This document shows, piece after piece, positions 1 to 8,473 of a stretch of 64,000 nucleotides of DNA. The DNA lies in NCBI GenBank assembly GCA_030054145.1, contig JASGCK010000001.1, forward strand, positions 1-64,000, in the 5' to 3' direction. The notes under the pieces are model-generated. The model saw nothing but the letters and a program-made list of their open reading frames with translations, did not search any database and had not been told where the DNA came from. The translations under genes were made by a program, and so were the position numbers. Origin of the DNA: Cytophagales bacterium. GTDB lineage: Bacteria > Pseudomonadota > Gammaproteobacteria > Burkholderiales > Burkholderiaceae_C. How positions within the stretch are numbered: the first letter of the stretch is position 1; every line of letters starts with the position of its first letter.

Positions 1-2324
1 AGCCCTCGATTCAACAACCAAGCCCGTCCTGCTCGAATCACACGACACCACTTTGTGCTGTACCCACGATTTAAAAACTCTAAGGTTCCGCCGACGGGTG
101 ATGCAAGATGTACGAAACGCTGACGCACCACATCATTGGCAGTCTCTAAACGCTGCGCATCCCAAGTATCTTTTTTATACAAGCGTAATTGCGAGGCTGG
201 CAATCCGTTATTCAACGTGCTCGCAATTGGCTGTGACACAGTTAAAACTCTGTACAATTTTTCCATCAAGTATTTAACGGTGACGGGTCTGTATTGCAAG
301 GTCAACTCGGCAATATATCTCTCCCCCGTTTCCGCCAATTGGACCTCGCCAATTAATCGCTCGGCAAGCTCCACTTTGGTATCAATTGGTTTGATTGGCT
401 GGCAATCAGCCACAGATCGATAAATAGGACGCTTCATCCACTTCGCAGGGGTTTCACTTCTTGAGGCGACTAGCGCAGTCGGTGACCAATCTACTTTTAA
501 TTTCTGGCACGCTCGCTGTGCAATCGTCGCAATCGTCAACGCGGGGTTTGCGCCTAACGAGCAAGGAATGATGGAGCCATCCAGCACGACTAAACTGCCT
601 TGCCAAGTGCTAGTAGCCTGAGTTGCTGAGGCATCAAACACGCGACCACAATCATCCACCACACCCACCTCTGCACTAGAGCCCATGGGGCAACCACCAA
701 GCGGATGCACGGTGAGCACTGGTCCTCTGACTGCACCGAGCATATCCTCCATCGCTGGAGTCAGCATCCGCCACATCGGGTTGCGCAGCACGTGCCCATC
801 TGCGTTAAGAGCCTTGGTTTGGTCTGCGTATCTTTTCAAAGTCTTAAAGCTATCATCTAAACTAGCCTCATCTTTGGCGCTTGGCCACACTACGTGCGTA
901 AGTCCCTCGCAATAGAACTTTTCACGGTGTACATTTGTCAAACTGGTTTGGAGTATCCCCTTTGCTTTGTCATGTCCAATCACACCAATAATGGCCGTGT
1001 GATCGACAACTGCATCATCCACAGCTTGCTGTTCGGGTGGATTGTTCGTGTCGCTGGATGCTTGATGAATGGTGGGGTCACATTTATTCAGATCATTAAA
1101 AGTAGCAGCAGTTTTAAATGCCTCTGCAAACAAGCGCTTAAGCGGCGCTGGTACGGCGAACTCTTGCAACATCAGCGCACGTTTAGCTGGATCCTTGGTA
1201 TCTGGAACATCCAAGATACCTGTAATCGTGGGGCCCACATATCGCTGATCAAACCGCACATACTCATTGGTCGTTGCGTGCACTGTTTTTTTAGTTTTGT
1301 GCAGCGCGAGAATGTTGTCGCCATTGCAAGAAAACTGCGTCCCTAAAGTGCTTGAAAACTGAAGGCTTCCCTTGCTCTGCTCTTGACTGGTTTTTAAAAG
1401 CTCAGTAGAGCCAAATGTGCCAGCAGACACAATGAGATTGCGTGTTTTGATTTTGATAGGGTCGTTTCGGAGGCGGATATGCTCATCGGTAAAGGCAACG
1501 GTGACATTCCAGACTTGAGATTCATCACGCTCAAACCACAAAACCGAGGCGCCTGTATAGACTTGCAGCCCTGATTTTTTCGCCTCTAGTAGCAAGTTGG
1601 TGTCCAGTGATTTCTTTGAGTTGTTATTACATCCCGTCATGCAGTCGCCGCAAAGGCTGCACTGGGTATACAGCCCCTCGGTTTGCATGGCAACCGTAAT
1701 CGCAGCGGGACGGAAAGTGGCTTGAGAGAGTGATTGCAAACTAGCCGTTTTTTGTAAATCACCATTGCTTACAACTTGAGGGTGCAGACGAATATTGTTA
1801 TCGCCTGCAATATCTGCTGCTCCTAAACGGCATTTCACACCATCAAATAATTGATCCAGCTCACTACGCAGTTGAGAAGTAAAGGGGGCTTGTTGCAATG
1901 CATCGCTAGAAGTCCATTGTGGCTTCTCCATTACCCCTGCATTAATCAACGACCCACCGCCTAGTCCATTGGCTAACAATGCGGAGACATCCGTGCCAAT
2001 GCGCAAATCCAGCAAACCACTACGACTGCCTTTTGGTTTTTGTGCGTTTGGTGTACTCCACCTGATGTGATTCGGTAAATCACTGGCTTCAGACGGAAAC
2101 ATGCCAGGCAAATGTTCACGTCCGCGCTCTAGCAAACCCACGCGCCAAGGTCGTCCTGTTTTTTTATCACGCATCCCAGACAACTCAGCGGCGGCCATGC
2201 TTCCGCCATAGCCACTGCCGACAATCAAGACATCAAAAATAAAATCAGGTATCAACCTTTGTAGTTCATACAAAGCAAATAAATCTTGTGATAGCCAGCG
2301 TCCCGTTCGTGCATCATTCGTCAT
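1..2324 (-). CDS. GMC-family flavoprotein oxidoreductase, cholesterol-oxidase-like (3' end outside window)
   Basis: The reading frame is open from ATG at 2324 to the left edge, so at least 774 residues are present and the C-terminus is missing. An FAD-binding glycine motif, GSGYGG, lies at residues 36-41. A cysteine cluster CSLCGDCMTGC lies at residues 222-232. The motif HPLGGCPMG, typical of the cholesterol-oxidase branch of GMC enzymes, is near residue 540, followed by NPALTIATIA. The family oxidises alcohols using FAD. More than 170 residues follow the usual end of a GMC domain, so this is probably a multidomain version; the extra domain is not identified. It starts 3 bp after the histidine kinase stop and probably shares its transcript. 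The substrate is unknown. Confidence 0.85.
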   Translation of the reverse strand, partial: MTNDARTGRWLSQDLFALYELQRLIPDFIFDVLIVGSGYGGSMAAAELSGMRDKKTGRPWRVGLLERGREHLPGMFPSEASDLPNHIRWSTPNAQKPKGSRSGLLDLRIGTDVSALLANGLGGGSLINAGVMEKPQWTSSDALQQAPFTSQLRSELDQLFDGVKCRLGAADIAGDNNIRLHPQVVSNGDLQKTASLQSLSQATFRPAAITVAMQTEGLYTQCSLCGDCMTGCNNNSKKSLDTNLLLEAKKSGLQVYTGASVLWFERDESQVWNVTVAFTDEHIRLRNDPIKIKTRNLIVSAGTFGSTELLKTSQEQSKGSLQFSSTLGTQFSCNGDNILALHKTKKTVHATTNEYVRFDQRYVGPTITGILDVPDTKDPAKRALMLQEFAVPAPLKRLFAEAFKTAATFNDLNKCDPTIHQASSDTNNPPEQQAVDDAVVDHTAIIGVIGHDKAKGILQTSLTNVHREKFYCEGLTHVVWPSAKDEASLDDSFKTLKRYADQTKALNADGHVLRNPMWRMLTPAMEDMLGAVRGPVLTVHPLGGCPMGSSAEVGVVDDCGRVFDASATQATSTWQGSLVVLDGSIIPCSLGANPALTIATIAQRACQKLKVDWSPTALVASRSETPAKWMKRPIYRSVADCQPIKPIDTKVELAERLIGEVQLAETGERYIAELTLQYRPVTVKYLMEKLYRVLTVSQPIASTLNNGLPASQLRLYKKDTWDAQRLETANDVVRQRFVHLASPVGGTLEFLNRGYSTKWCRVIRAGRAWLLNRG

Positions 2325-2327
2325 AGC

Positions 2328-4172
2328 TTAATCCTTACTAAGACTTGTATTTAGGCTCGCTTGGGCGCGCCCCAACTCCTCAATCAACCGATCAAAACTA
2401 ACTGGCTTATGAAGCGTAGGCAAACCCGCTGCTTCAAAAGCCAATAATTCCTCAGAAGCGGTATCACCAGAAATCAAGATGGCTGTGACTTGGGGGTGAA
2501 GACGGCGCACACGTTCAACCGTTTGAATACCCGTCTCGTGATCGGCCAATCGATAGTCGGCAATCACAACATCAGGTACCCATTTGCTACAGACCTCCAA
2601 TGCTTGCGTTATTGTTGAGGCAATACGGGCATCGCAGCCAAGTTCCTCAAGCAGCAAAGACATAGAAGCACACACTTCAGCCTCGTCATCCACCACGAGC
2701 ACCCGTAAGTTGTAAGAGGGGGTTGCAATTTCAGGTAAAGGAGTGCGGGGTGACTCAGGAATAGATGTCGATGCAGGCGCAAAAATGGGCTCAGGTTTGG
2801 CATTCAAAATAAGGTCAAATTGCGTGCCGCGCCCCAACGCCGAAGTCATATGCATTTGGATATTCATCAAGTTGCATAAGCGCTTAACGATTGCAAGGCC
2901 AAGCCCCAAACCCTCCGCTCTTGTGTGGGCAGCATTATCGATTTGAAAAAATTCATTAAAAATATCATTTTGATGTTCTGCCGCAATACCGCGACCTGTA
3001 TCCAAGATTTTTATAACCGCCTTGTCTTGGTTTAGGCTCAGCACCAACGAGACGCTACCTTCGTTTGTAAATTTCAATGCGTTGTGCATTAAATTACGTA
3101 TCACGCGGGCAAGCAACGCTTGATCAAAATAGGCATATAAATGACCGCTTACATGACAATTCATTTTGAGATTTTTAGCCACTAACGCAGGCTCAAACTC
3201 ACTCGCGAGTCCACGTAAAAAATCCCCCAAATCAAGCCACTCGCATTGAACTTGCAGAACACCTGAATCGAGCTTGGAGATGTCAAGCAGATCATCGAGT
3301 TGACGACCGAGGCTGACAACCACCGAACTCAGCATATTGACCACTTCGGCGTTACTGTCTTCAGCATGGCGTAGTTTAAGAATGCTCGTCAGTAGTGAGA
3401 TCGTATGTAGCGGTTGACGCAAATCATGGCTCGCAATCGCCAGAAATTTAGTTTTGGCGAGATTCGCGGCAGCGGCTTCTGCCAACGCCGTACTCAACTG
3501 CGCGGCGCGCTCTTGATCACTTAATCTAAGGGCTAAATTTTCTACATAAGCTTGCCACGTATTAGCGGCAAAGCCCCACAGAATCAAACCGTACAGCAGC
3601 ACAACCCCGCCAATCAAGACGCTAAGCCACCGATCAACTTCATGTTCGCCAATATTGAGCGCCCACACTAAAGATAAAGGCAACACCAAGGGCAGCATAT
3701 AGAGTCGATAGGTCATGGGATGCCCGTTGCGATAACTGACAGCGCCAGTTGCGAGGGAGAGCAAAATTAAGGTATATACACTTCGAATTACCACTGGTGC
3801 TTCTAGCAAAATGACCAGATAAAACGCAAGAGAAACTGAACTTAAAAAGCTCGCTAAAGCACACCGCCGAAGACGGTGAGCAAGAGAATCGCTAACCGCA
3901 TTCGATAGCAATTGGGTATCCACACGGTTACGAAATAACTGCGCCGCCATAACCAAGATAAGCAAAATCACTATCGCGCCATGTGCTTCATACTGCAAGC
4001 CAATTGCCGACAAAATGACAGCCGCAGAAAATGCCCCTAAATGCGATTTAGTTGAATTTTTTGCCAACGAAGCCAGCATCTGCTCGTGCGCAAGATGCAT
4101 GACTTTTTGGTTAATGGGCTTAATGATTGAATTTGGCAATTTCATAAAGCGCTTCGGTGCGATTGCGTACAT
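2328..4172 (-). CDS. Membrane-bound hybrid sensor histidine kinase
   Basis: This is a 614-residue protein. The N-terminal third is hydrophobic, with about six membrane segments between residues 45 and 230 and no large periplasmic sensor domain. The dimerisation/phospho-acceptor box FLAIASHDLRQPLH follows, then an ATPase domain (NALKF N-box, DTGRGI and GLGLGLAI), and a C-terminal receiver domain (VVDDE, phospho-acceptor Asp in VIADYRL, Lys in LHKP). The start overlaps the response regulator gene by 53 bp. The in-frame ATG at 4100 lies beyond that gene's stop and may be the true start, since neither site has a clear Shine-Dalgarno sequence. The likely partner is the response regulator immediately upstream. 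The signal sensed is unknown. Confidence 0.9.
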   Translation of the reverse strand: MYAIAPKRFMKLPNSIIKPINQKVMHLAHEQMLASLAKNSTKSHLGAFSAAVILSAIGLQYEAHGAIVILLILVMAAQLFRNRVDTQLLSNAVSDSLAHRLRRCALASFLSSVSLAFYLVILLEAPVVIRSVYTLILLSLATGAVSYRNGHPMTYRLYMLPLVLPLSLVWALNIGEHEVDRWLSVLIGGVVLLYGLILWGFAANTWQAYVENLALRLSDQERAAQLSTALAEAAAANLAKTKFLAIASHDLRQPLHTISLLTSILKLRHAEDSNAEVVNMLSSVVVSLGRQLDDLLDISKLDSGVLQVQCEWLDLGDFLRGLASEFEPALVAKNLKMNCHVSGHLYAYFDQALLARVIRNLMHNALKFTNEGSVSLVLSLNQDKAVIKILDTGRGIAAEHQNDIFNEFFQIDNAAHTRAEGLGLGLAIVKRLCNLMNIQMHMTSALGRGTQFDLILNAKPEPIFAPASTSIPESPRTPLPEIATPSYNLRVLVVDDEAEVCASMSLLLEELGCDARIASTITQALEVCSKWVPDVVIADYRLADHETGIQTVERVRRLHPQVTAILISGDTASEELLAFEAAGLPTLHKPVSFDRLIEELGRAQASLNTSLSKD

Positions 4173-4779
4173 TCATAACTCGATAAATCGTAGATAAATG
4201 TGCTTTAACCGTTCCATCAGAGATACCAAATTCGCGTGCAATGAGTTTATTGGAAGTACCCTTCAAGGCCATTTGCAATATCTCAAATTGCCGCCCAGTT
4301 AAATTGACCTGTAAATCAGCTGACCTAGAGCCATTAGAGGAAAAATTTTGCACCCGCGCAGCGGTATGGTTGGCTGCTGGATAAAGTACTTGCGGCGGCA
4401 AATAAACCCCCTTAGATAACACCAATCGCAAAGCCCCAACCATTAACTGTGGCTCAGACGATTTGGGGATAAACCCCGCAGCACCTGACTCCATAATTTT
4501 GCGAATCAAACTAGGGTTCTCCTCAGATGAGCAAGCAACCAAAGCCGCAAACGGAAAACTAGCTTTTAAAACTTCCAACGCTTCAAACCCGTGAACGCCT
4601 GGCATATGCCAATCCATCACGATGACATCAAAATTTTGCGTGCTCAGCGCAACTGCATTTTCACAATTGGTCGCCTCAGAGATCACAAGCTCTGGCATTA
4701 ACTCACCCAAGAGCAAACACATACCTCGTCTAAATAAAGCATGGTCGTCAATCAGCAAGATGGTAGGCGAAACAGTCAT
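4120..4779 (-). CDS. NarL/LuxR-type response regulator
   Basis: The 219-residue protein has an N-terminal receiver domain: ILLIDDHALFRRG at the start, the phospho-acceptor Asp in VIVMDWHMPG, and Lys in GFIPKSS. A C-terminal LuxR helix-turn-helix follows (LTGRQFEILQ, then NKLIAREFGISDGTVKAHLS). This is the standard layout of a DNA-binding regulator activated by phosphorylation. It is the first gene of the leftward block with the hybrid kinase and the GMC enzyme, so those genes are plausible partners and targets. Its own promoter would lie in 4780-4960. Confidence 0.92.
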   Translation of the reverse strand: MTVSPTILLIDDHALFRRGMCLLLGELMPELVISEATNCENAVALSTQNFDVIVMDWHMPGVHGFEALEVLKASFPFAALVACSSEENPSLIRKIMESGAAGFIPKSSEPQLMVGALRLVLSKGVYLPPQVLYPAANHTAARVQNFSSNGSRSADLQVNLTGRQFEILQMALKGTSNKLIAREFGISDGTVKAHLSTIYRVMNVRNRTEALYEIAKFNH

Positions 4780-4966
4780 AAACAGGCGTGTAAATAGGGA
4801 GTTACAGCAAGCATATCGCTTGCATGGTTCTCAAATCAATTCTTTAGTCATAACCCAAAGTTTAGATGCTTTGTACGCATACGACTAGGTTTAACACTTC
4901 AGATGATTGAGCAAATAGGTCTCATGGTTGATATTAGGGTGTTATTTAATTCATAGGAGATGCCTC

Positions 4967-5068
4967 ATGAAATTTGACAACAAACTACGCGCCACCGTCT
5001 TGGTGTGCGCTGTAACCTTTGGTGCGAGCGCGTTGCTGATTTGTACAAATCCGGTGTTTGGTTGGTAA
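4967..5068 (+). CDS. Possible 33-residue small membrane or secreted protein
   Basis: A short frame starts at ATG 4967, with AGGAG 7 bases upstream (4956-4960), and ends at TAA 5066-5068. The peptide begins MKFDNKLRATVLVCAVTFGA and continues with a hydrophobic stretch to a C-terminal FGW. A short charged N-terminus followed by about 18 hydrophobic residues fits a single membrane segment or an uncleaved signal. A strong terminator follows 54 bp later, so the frame could be a free-standing transcript. I do not recognise the sequence. It is supported only by its ribosome binding site, hydrophobic pattern and terminator. Confidence 0.45.
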   Translation: MKFDNKLRATVLVCAVTFGASALLICTNPVFGW

Positions 5069-5122
5069 TGATTTGTTCGTGAGACTGGGGCGGTCACAAC
5101 GCAAATATGGCCGCTTCTTTTG

Positions 5123-5152
5123 CCCCGCCTGCGCGAGTGGGCGGGGGTTTTT
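5123..5152 (+). terminator. Rho-independent terminator
   Basis: A GC-rich stem, CCCCGCC (5123-5129) with GGCGGGG (5140-5146), has a 10-base loop and is followed by a T-run at 5148-5152. It would end a rightward transcript carrying the 33-codon frame at 4967. Confidence 0.8.
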
Positions 5153-5158
5153 AACTAA

Positions 5159-5303
5159 GGAAACTCTGCATTAATAAGTCAGGAAAGCCCTGACAGCGTA
5201 AGCGCCTAAAGATCGGTGAAGCCACATGAACCAAATCAGCCAATCGCAAACCGGATTCGAGCTAGCCAGCAAGTGCAGTCGCAAGCACATCTTTTTAGTT
5301 CTC
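5159..5303 (+). mobile_element. Possible IS5-family left-end remnant
   Basis: The stretch begins GGAAACTCTGCATTAATAAG, which resembles the ends of IS5-type elements. A frame from 5226 then starts MNQISQSQTGFELASKCSRK and continues HIFL. That spacing (short polar N-terminus, GFE, basic pair, then xxFL) resembles the N-terminus of IS5-family transposases as I remember them. The similarity stops after about 26 codons, and no catalytic DDE region or right end is present. The rest of the gap to rpsT (5304-5536) contains a bidirectional terminator and a weaker hairpin at about 5500-5528, with no convincing gene. This is pattern recognition only; a database comparison would decide. Confidence 0.33.
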
Positions 5304-5396
5304 CCTGCAAAATTCAAATTCACCCCAGTATCCGCAAAGGCGCAGCCGACAAACGCGAAGAGCGTTAGGGAGTGGAAGCGTCGCAAACTGTTCAAC

Positions 5397-5430
5397 AAAA
5401 AAGCCACTTGTTTTTAAGTGGCTTTTTTGT
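5397..5430. terminator. Bidirectional terminator downstream of rpsT
   Basis: A perfect stem, AAGCCACTT (5401-5409) with AAGTGGCTT (5416-5424), is flanked by A-runs on the left and T-runs on the right, so it can terminate transcription from either side. It lies about 110 bp past the rpsT stop and is the best candidate for rpsT termination. Confidence 0.8.
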
Positions 5431-5536
5431 TTTTGAAATCCCGCTAAAGATTCACATCTGATTGAAACGGCGCAAAAATTTCAAATTGAAAGCTTGCGTG
5501 CGGACGAAACTTTTGTCTCGTCTGGTTTTTTGCTAA

Positions 5537-5833
5537 TTACTTAGCCAAAGCCAAAGCTTTCACTTTGGCAGACAAGCGGCTCTTATCGCGAGCTGCTTTG
5601 TTTTTGTGGAAGATGCCTTTGTCAGCGACCGAGTCCACAACCGATTGCGCAGTTGCAAAAGCGGCGGTGGCTTTTTCTTTGTCGCCTGCTAGAACGGCTT
5701 TTTCAACGTTCTTCACGGCGGTGCGGTATTTGGAGCGCAGCGATGTATTTGCGGCGTTAATTTTGACGTCTTGACGGACGCGTTTGCGGCCTGATGCGAG
5801 GCGCGGGTTTTTTTTCTTAGCTTTGGTTGCCAT
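5537..5833 (-). CDS. rpsT: 30S ribosomal protein S20
   Basis: The 98-residue basic, alanine-rich protein starts [20 protein letters not shown] and contains [19 protein letters not shown] and the C-terminal [17 protein letters not shown], all hallmarks of S20. S20 binds 16S rRNA early in small-subunit assembly. The length is close to the usual 87-90. It is divergent from murJ, with about 75 bp between the starts, an arrangement common in Burkholderiales. S20 is often autoregulated at translation, but nothing in the leader shows this here. Confidence 0.97.
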   Translation of the reverse strand: MATKAKKKNPRLASGRKRVRQDVKINAANTSLRSKYRTAVKNVEKAVLAGDKEKATAAFATAQSVVDSVADKGIFHKNKAARDKSRLSAKVKALALAK

Positions 5834-5908
5834 GTTGGATAAATCCTCAAGTGTTTACGATGTTTTTAGCGGAACCTCGCATTATACTTTGACCGAATCA
5901 CTTTATCT

Positions 5909-7492
5909 ATGTCGCTACTTCGCTCTGCCTCTACCGTCTCACTTTTTACGCTGGCCTCGCGCGTGACGGGTTTGATACGGGACACTTTATTTGCAGCAGC
6001 TTACGGTGTCAGTCCTTTGACGGATGCTTTTTATGTAGCGTTTCGCATTCCCAATTTGTTCCGGCGCGTGCTGGGCGAGGGTGCGTTCAGCCAAGCTTTT
6101 GTACCTGTGCTGTCGAACTGCCGAGCCGAAGAGGGCGATCTAGGCGCGAAGCAGCTCATTGATAACGTTGCTACGCTGCTGGTGTGGTTGTTGGTGGTGC
6201 TGTGCGTCGCTGGCGTGGTGGGCGCTCCCGTTTTGGTTTGGGTGATGGCAAGCGGTTTGCAAAAAGCCTCAAGCAGCTTTGATGCCGCTGTTGTGATGAC
6301 GCGCTGGATGTTTCCCTACATTGGCTTTATGTCGCTGGTGGCGATGTCGGGCGGTATTCTTAACACGTGGCGCAAGTTTGCTATTCCGGCGGCTTCGCCA
6401 GTGCTTTTGAATGTGGCTTTGATTCTTGCAATTGTGGTCGGCAGCCCCTTGTTTAAGCGCTTGGGCATTGAGCCCATTTATGCGCAGTGCGTAGGTGTGA
6501 TGTTGGGTGGCATCTTGCAATTGGCGATTCAAATCCCCGCTTTGCGTCGATTAGGTTTACTGCCTCGTATTGGCGCGAGTATGGCTGCGCTGCGCACGGC
6601 GTGGACGAATCCGATAACACGCAAAATTCCCACGCTGATGTTGCCTGCTTTGCTGGGTGTCAGCGTTGCACACATATCGCTGGTGATTAATACGCAAATT
6701 GCATCGCATTTGCAACCTGGCAGTGTGAGTTGGATTAACCATGCTGACCGTTTGATGGAGTTCCCCACAGCCATGCTGGGCGTGGCTTTGGGTGTTGTTC
6801 TCATGCCGCGATTGGCTGCTGCACGGGGCAGTCAAAATCAGCTTGCTTATTCAAATATGCTGGACTGGGGCTTGCGCCTTGTTGTGCTGTTGTCTGTGCC
6901 GTGCGCGGTGGCACTGTTTGTGTTTGCCAAACCGTTGGTGGCGGTGTTGTTTCACTACGGCGAATTTAGTGTCCTTGATGTGCAGCAAACCAGTCGGGCT
7001 TTGGGTAGTTACGGTCTTGGTGTACTCGGCTTGGTGGCGATTAAAGTTTTGGCTTCGGGCTACTACGCCAAGTACGACATGAAAACGCCGATGCAAATTG
7101 CCATCGCGGTCTTGGTTTGTACGCAAGTTTTAAATTATTTTTTAGTACCCGTCATGCAACACGCGGCGTTGACCTTAAGTATCAGCATTGGCGCGTTGCT
7201 CAATGCGCTGTGGCTTCTTGCGGGGCTTATACGCCGTGGCAGTTATACGCCTGCGGCTGGTTGGTTTAAATTGATGATTCAAGTTTTTATTGCAAGTGCT
7301 TTATTAGGTTGTGCGCTTTATTATTTTGCGAACAACTTGCCTTGGCTAGAGTGGCGCACGATGCCGCACGGCCTAGGGCTGCGGGCGCTTGCGCTTGCGG
7401 GGATTGTCGCGGGTAGTGCCGTCGTTTATTTTGCTATGCTTGCACTGATGGGTTTGAACTTCAAAGCGCTGCTAAAAACGAAGACCATTTAA
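5909..7492 (+). CDS. murJ: Lipid II flippase MurJ
   Basis: The 527-residue polytopic protein starts MSLLRSASTVSLFTLASRVT and continues GLIRDTLFAAAYG, the characteristic MurJ/MviN start, with about 14 hydrophobic segments. It also has NLFRRVLGEGAFSQAFVPV and RLMEFPTAMLGVALGVVLMP. It moves lipid-linked peptidoglycan precursor across the inner membrane and is essential in most rods. Conserved Arg residues of the cavity (RIPNLFRR and RDTL) are present. The SirB1-like gene follows 21 bp downstream and probably shares the transcript. Confidence 0.96.
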   Translation: MSLLRSASTVSLFTLASRVTGLIRDTLFAAAYGVSPLTDAFYVAFRIPNLFRRVLGEGAFSQAFVPVLSNCRAEEGDLGAKQLIDNVATLLVWLLVVLCVAGVVGAPVLVWVMASGLQKASSSFDAAVVMTRWMFPYIGFMSLVAMSGGILNTWRKFAIPAASPVLLNVALILAIVVGSPLFKRLGIEPIYAQCVGVMLGGILQLAIQIPALRRLGLLPRIGASMAALRTAWTNPITRKIPTLMLPALLGVSVAHISLVINTQIASHLQPGSVSWINHADRLMEFPTAMLGVALGVVLMPRLAAARGSQNQLAYSNMLDWGLRLVVLLSVPCAVALFVFAKPLVAVLFHYGEFSVLDVQQTSRALGSYGLGVLGLVAIKVLASGYYAKYDMKTPMQIAIAVLVCTQVLNYFLVPVMQHAALTLSISIGALLNALWLLAGLIRRGSYTPAAGWFKLMIQVFIASALLGCALYYFANNLPWLEWRTMPHGLGLRALALAGIVAGSAVVYFAMLALMGLNFKALLKTKTI

Positions 7493-7513
7493 TCAAAGCA
7501 CTTTTTTCTTTTT

Positions 7514-8365
7514 ATGCTCAATCTCTCGCAACTCACCGCTCCAGCTACGCCGCTTGACTACTTTGCGCTGTTGGTCAAAAGCGATGAAAACTTTCCGCTC
7601 TTAGAAGCGGCTGTTGCCGTGGCACAGGACGAATACGAAACGCTTGACGTGCAGCAGGTGCTGGGTAGCGTCGATCAAATGACAGCGAAGCTCAAGCGCA
7701 AGCTGTCAGCCGATGCGCCGCCGCTGCAACGACTGCATATTTTGAACCGATTTTTTTATATGGAAATGGGTTTTGCAGGCAACGTGAACGACTATTACGC
7801 GCCCGATAACAGTTATTTGAATGCGGTGCTTAAAACCCGTAAAGGTCTGCCCATTACGCTGGCGATTATTTGGCTGGAGCTTGCCGCTAGCGTGGGCGTG
7901 AAGGCGTGCGGCATCAATTTCCCTGGGCATTTTTTGATCAAAATTTCTCTGCCGCAAGGTCAGGTCATCATGGACCCGCTGGATGCGCGTTCGCTCAGTG
8001 GTCACGAACTGGCTGCGCGGCTTGAGCCGTTCCATAAACACCTCGGGCTTGAGGGTGATTTTGAAGTGCCGTTTGGTCTGTATTTGCAAGACGCGAGTAG
8101 CCGCGATATCGTGATTCGCTTGCTACGCAACCTCAAAGAGATTTACCGCGCCGATACCGATTGGGATCGCTTGGTGTGCGTGCAAAACCGTTTGGTGACG
8201 CTATTGCCTGAGGCTTGGCACGAGTACCGCGACCGCGGTCTGGCGCTAGCAAAACTGCGTCGCAAAGACGAAGCGGTGATCGATTTAGACTTGTACCTCA
8301 ACAAAGGCGTGGACTTGGGCGACCGCGAAATGGTGCTGCTCACGCGCGCCCAGATGTTGGCTTAA
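7514..8365 (+). CDS. SirB1-family transglutaminase-like / TPR protein
   Basis: The 283-residue protein contains the central SirB1 region (RLHILNRFFYMEMGFAGNVN, YYAPDNSYLNAVL, RKGLPITLAIIWLELA, INFPGHFLIK), a catalytically degenerate transglutaminase-like fold. The C-terminal helical part (residues 200-283) resembles TPR repeats. The biochemical role of the family is not well defined. It follows murJ closely on the same strand, which is a common Burkholderiales arrangement. Confidence 0.85.
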   Translation: MLNLSQLTAPATPLDYFALLVKSDENFPLLEAAVAVAQDEYETLDVQQVLGSVDQMTAKLKRKLSADAPPLQRLHILNRFFYMEMGFAGNVNDYYAPDNSYLNAVLKTRKGLPITLAIIWLELAASVGVKACGINFPGHFLIKISLPQGQVIMDPLDARSLSGHELAARLEPFHKHLGLEGDFEVPFGLYLQDASSRDIVIRLLRNLKEIYRADTDWDRLVCVQNRLVTLLPEAWHEYRDRGLALAKLRRKDEAVIDLDLYLNKGVDLGDREMVLLTRAQMLA

Positions 8366-8401
8366 GAGCCCGAGTAGCAAAATCCCGCCGGCCCCCGAGT
8401 C

Positions 8402-8466
8402 CCGTTCACCCTGAGCCTGTCGAAGGGCAAGCCAGTCAAGGACTTCGACAAGCTCAGTCCGAACGG
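8402..8466. repeat. Dispersed palindromic repeat, intergenic copy
   Basis: An imperfect inverted repeat has outer ends CCGTTC (8402-8407) and GAACGG (8461-8466) and inner arms CTGAGCCTGTCGAAG and CTTCGACAAGCTCAG. It lies between the convergent sirB1-like and purM genes. The same element occurs in frame inside leuS (26307-26366) and the Rep-like helicase (48292-48355). Repeats of this sequence type are widely scattered in proteobacterial genomes. Here it could also act as a two-way transcript end. Confidence 0.85.
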
Positions 8467-8473
8467 TTTGGAG

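Noticed and set aside
894-1346. Plus-strand 150-codon frame
   Set aside because: It is a shadow of the GMC gene, whose minus-strand frame is continuous with clear family motifs.
5171-5407. Minus-strand 78-codon frame next to rpsT
   Set aside because: It starts inside the bidirectional terminator, has no ribosome site and overlaps the possible IS remnant on the other strand.
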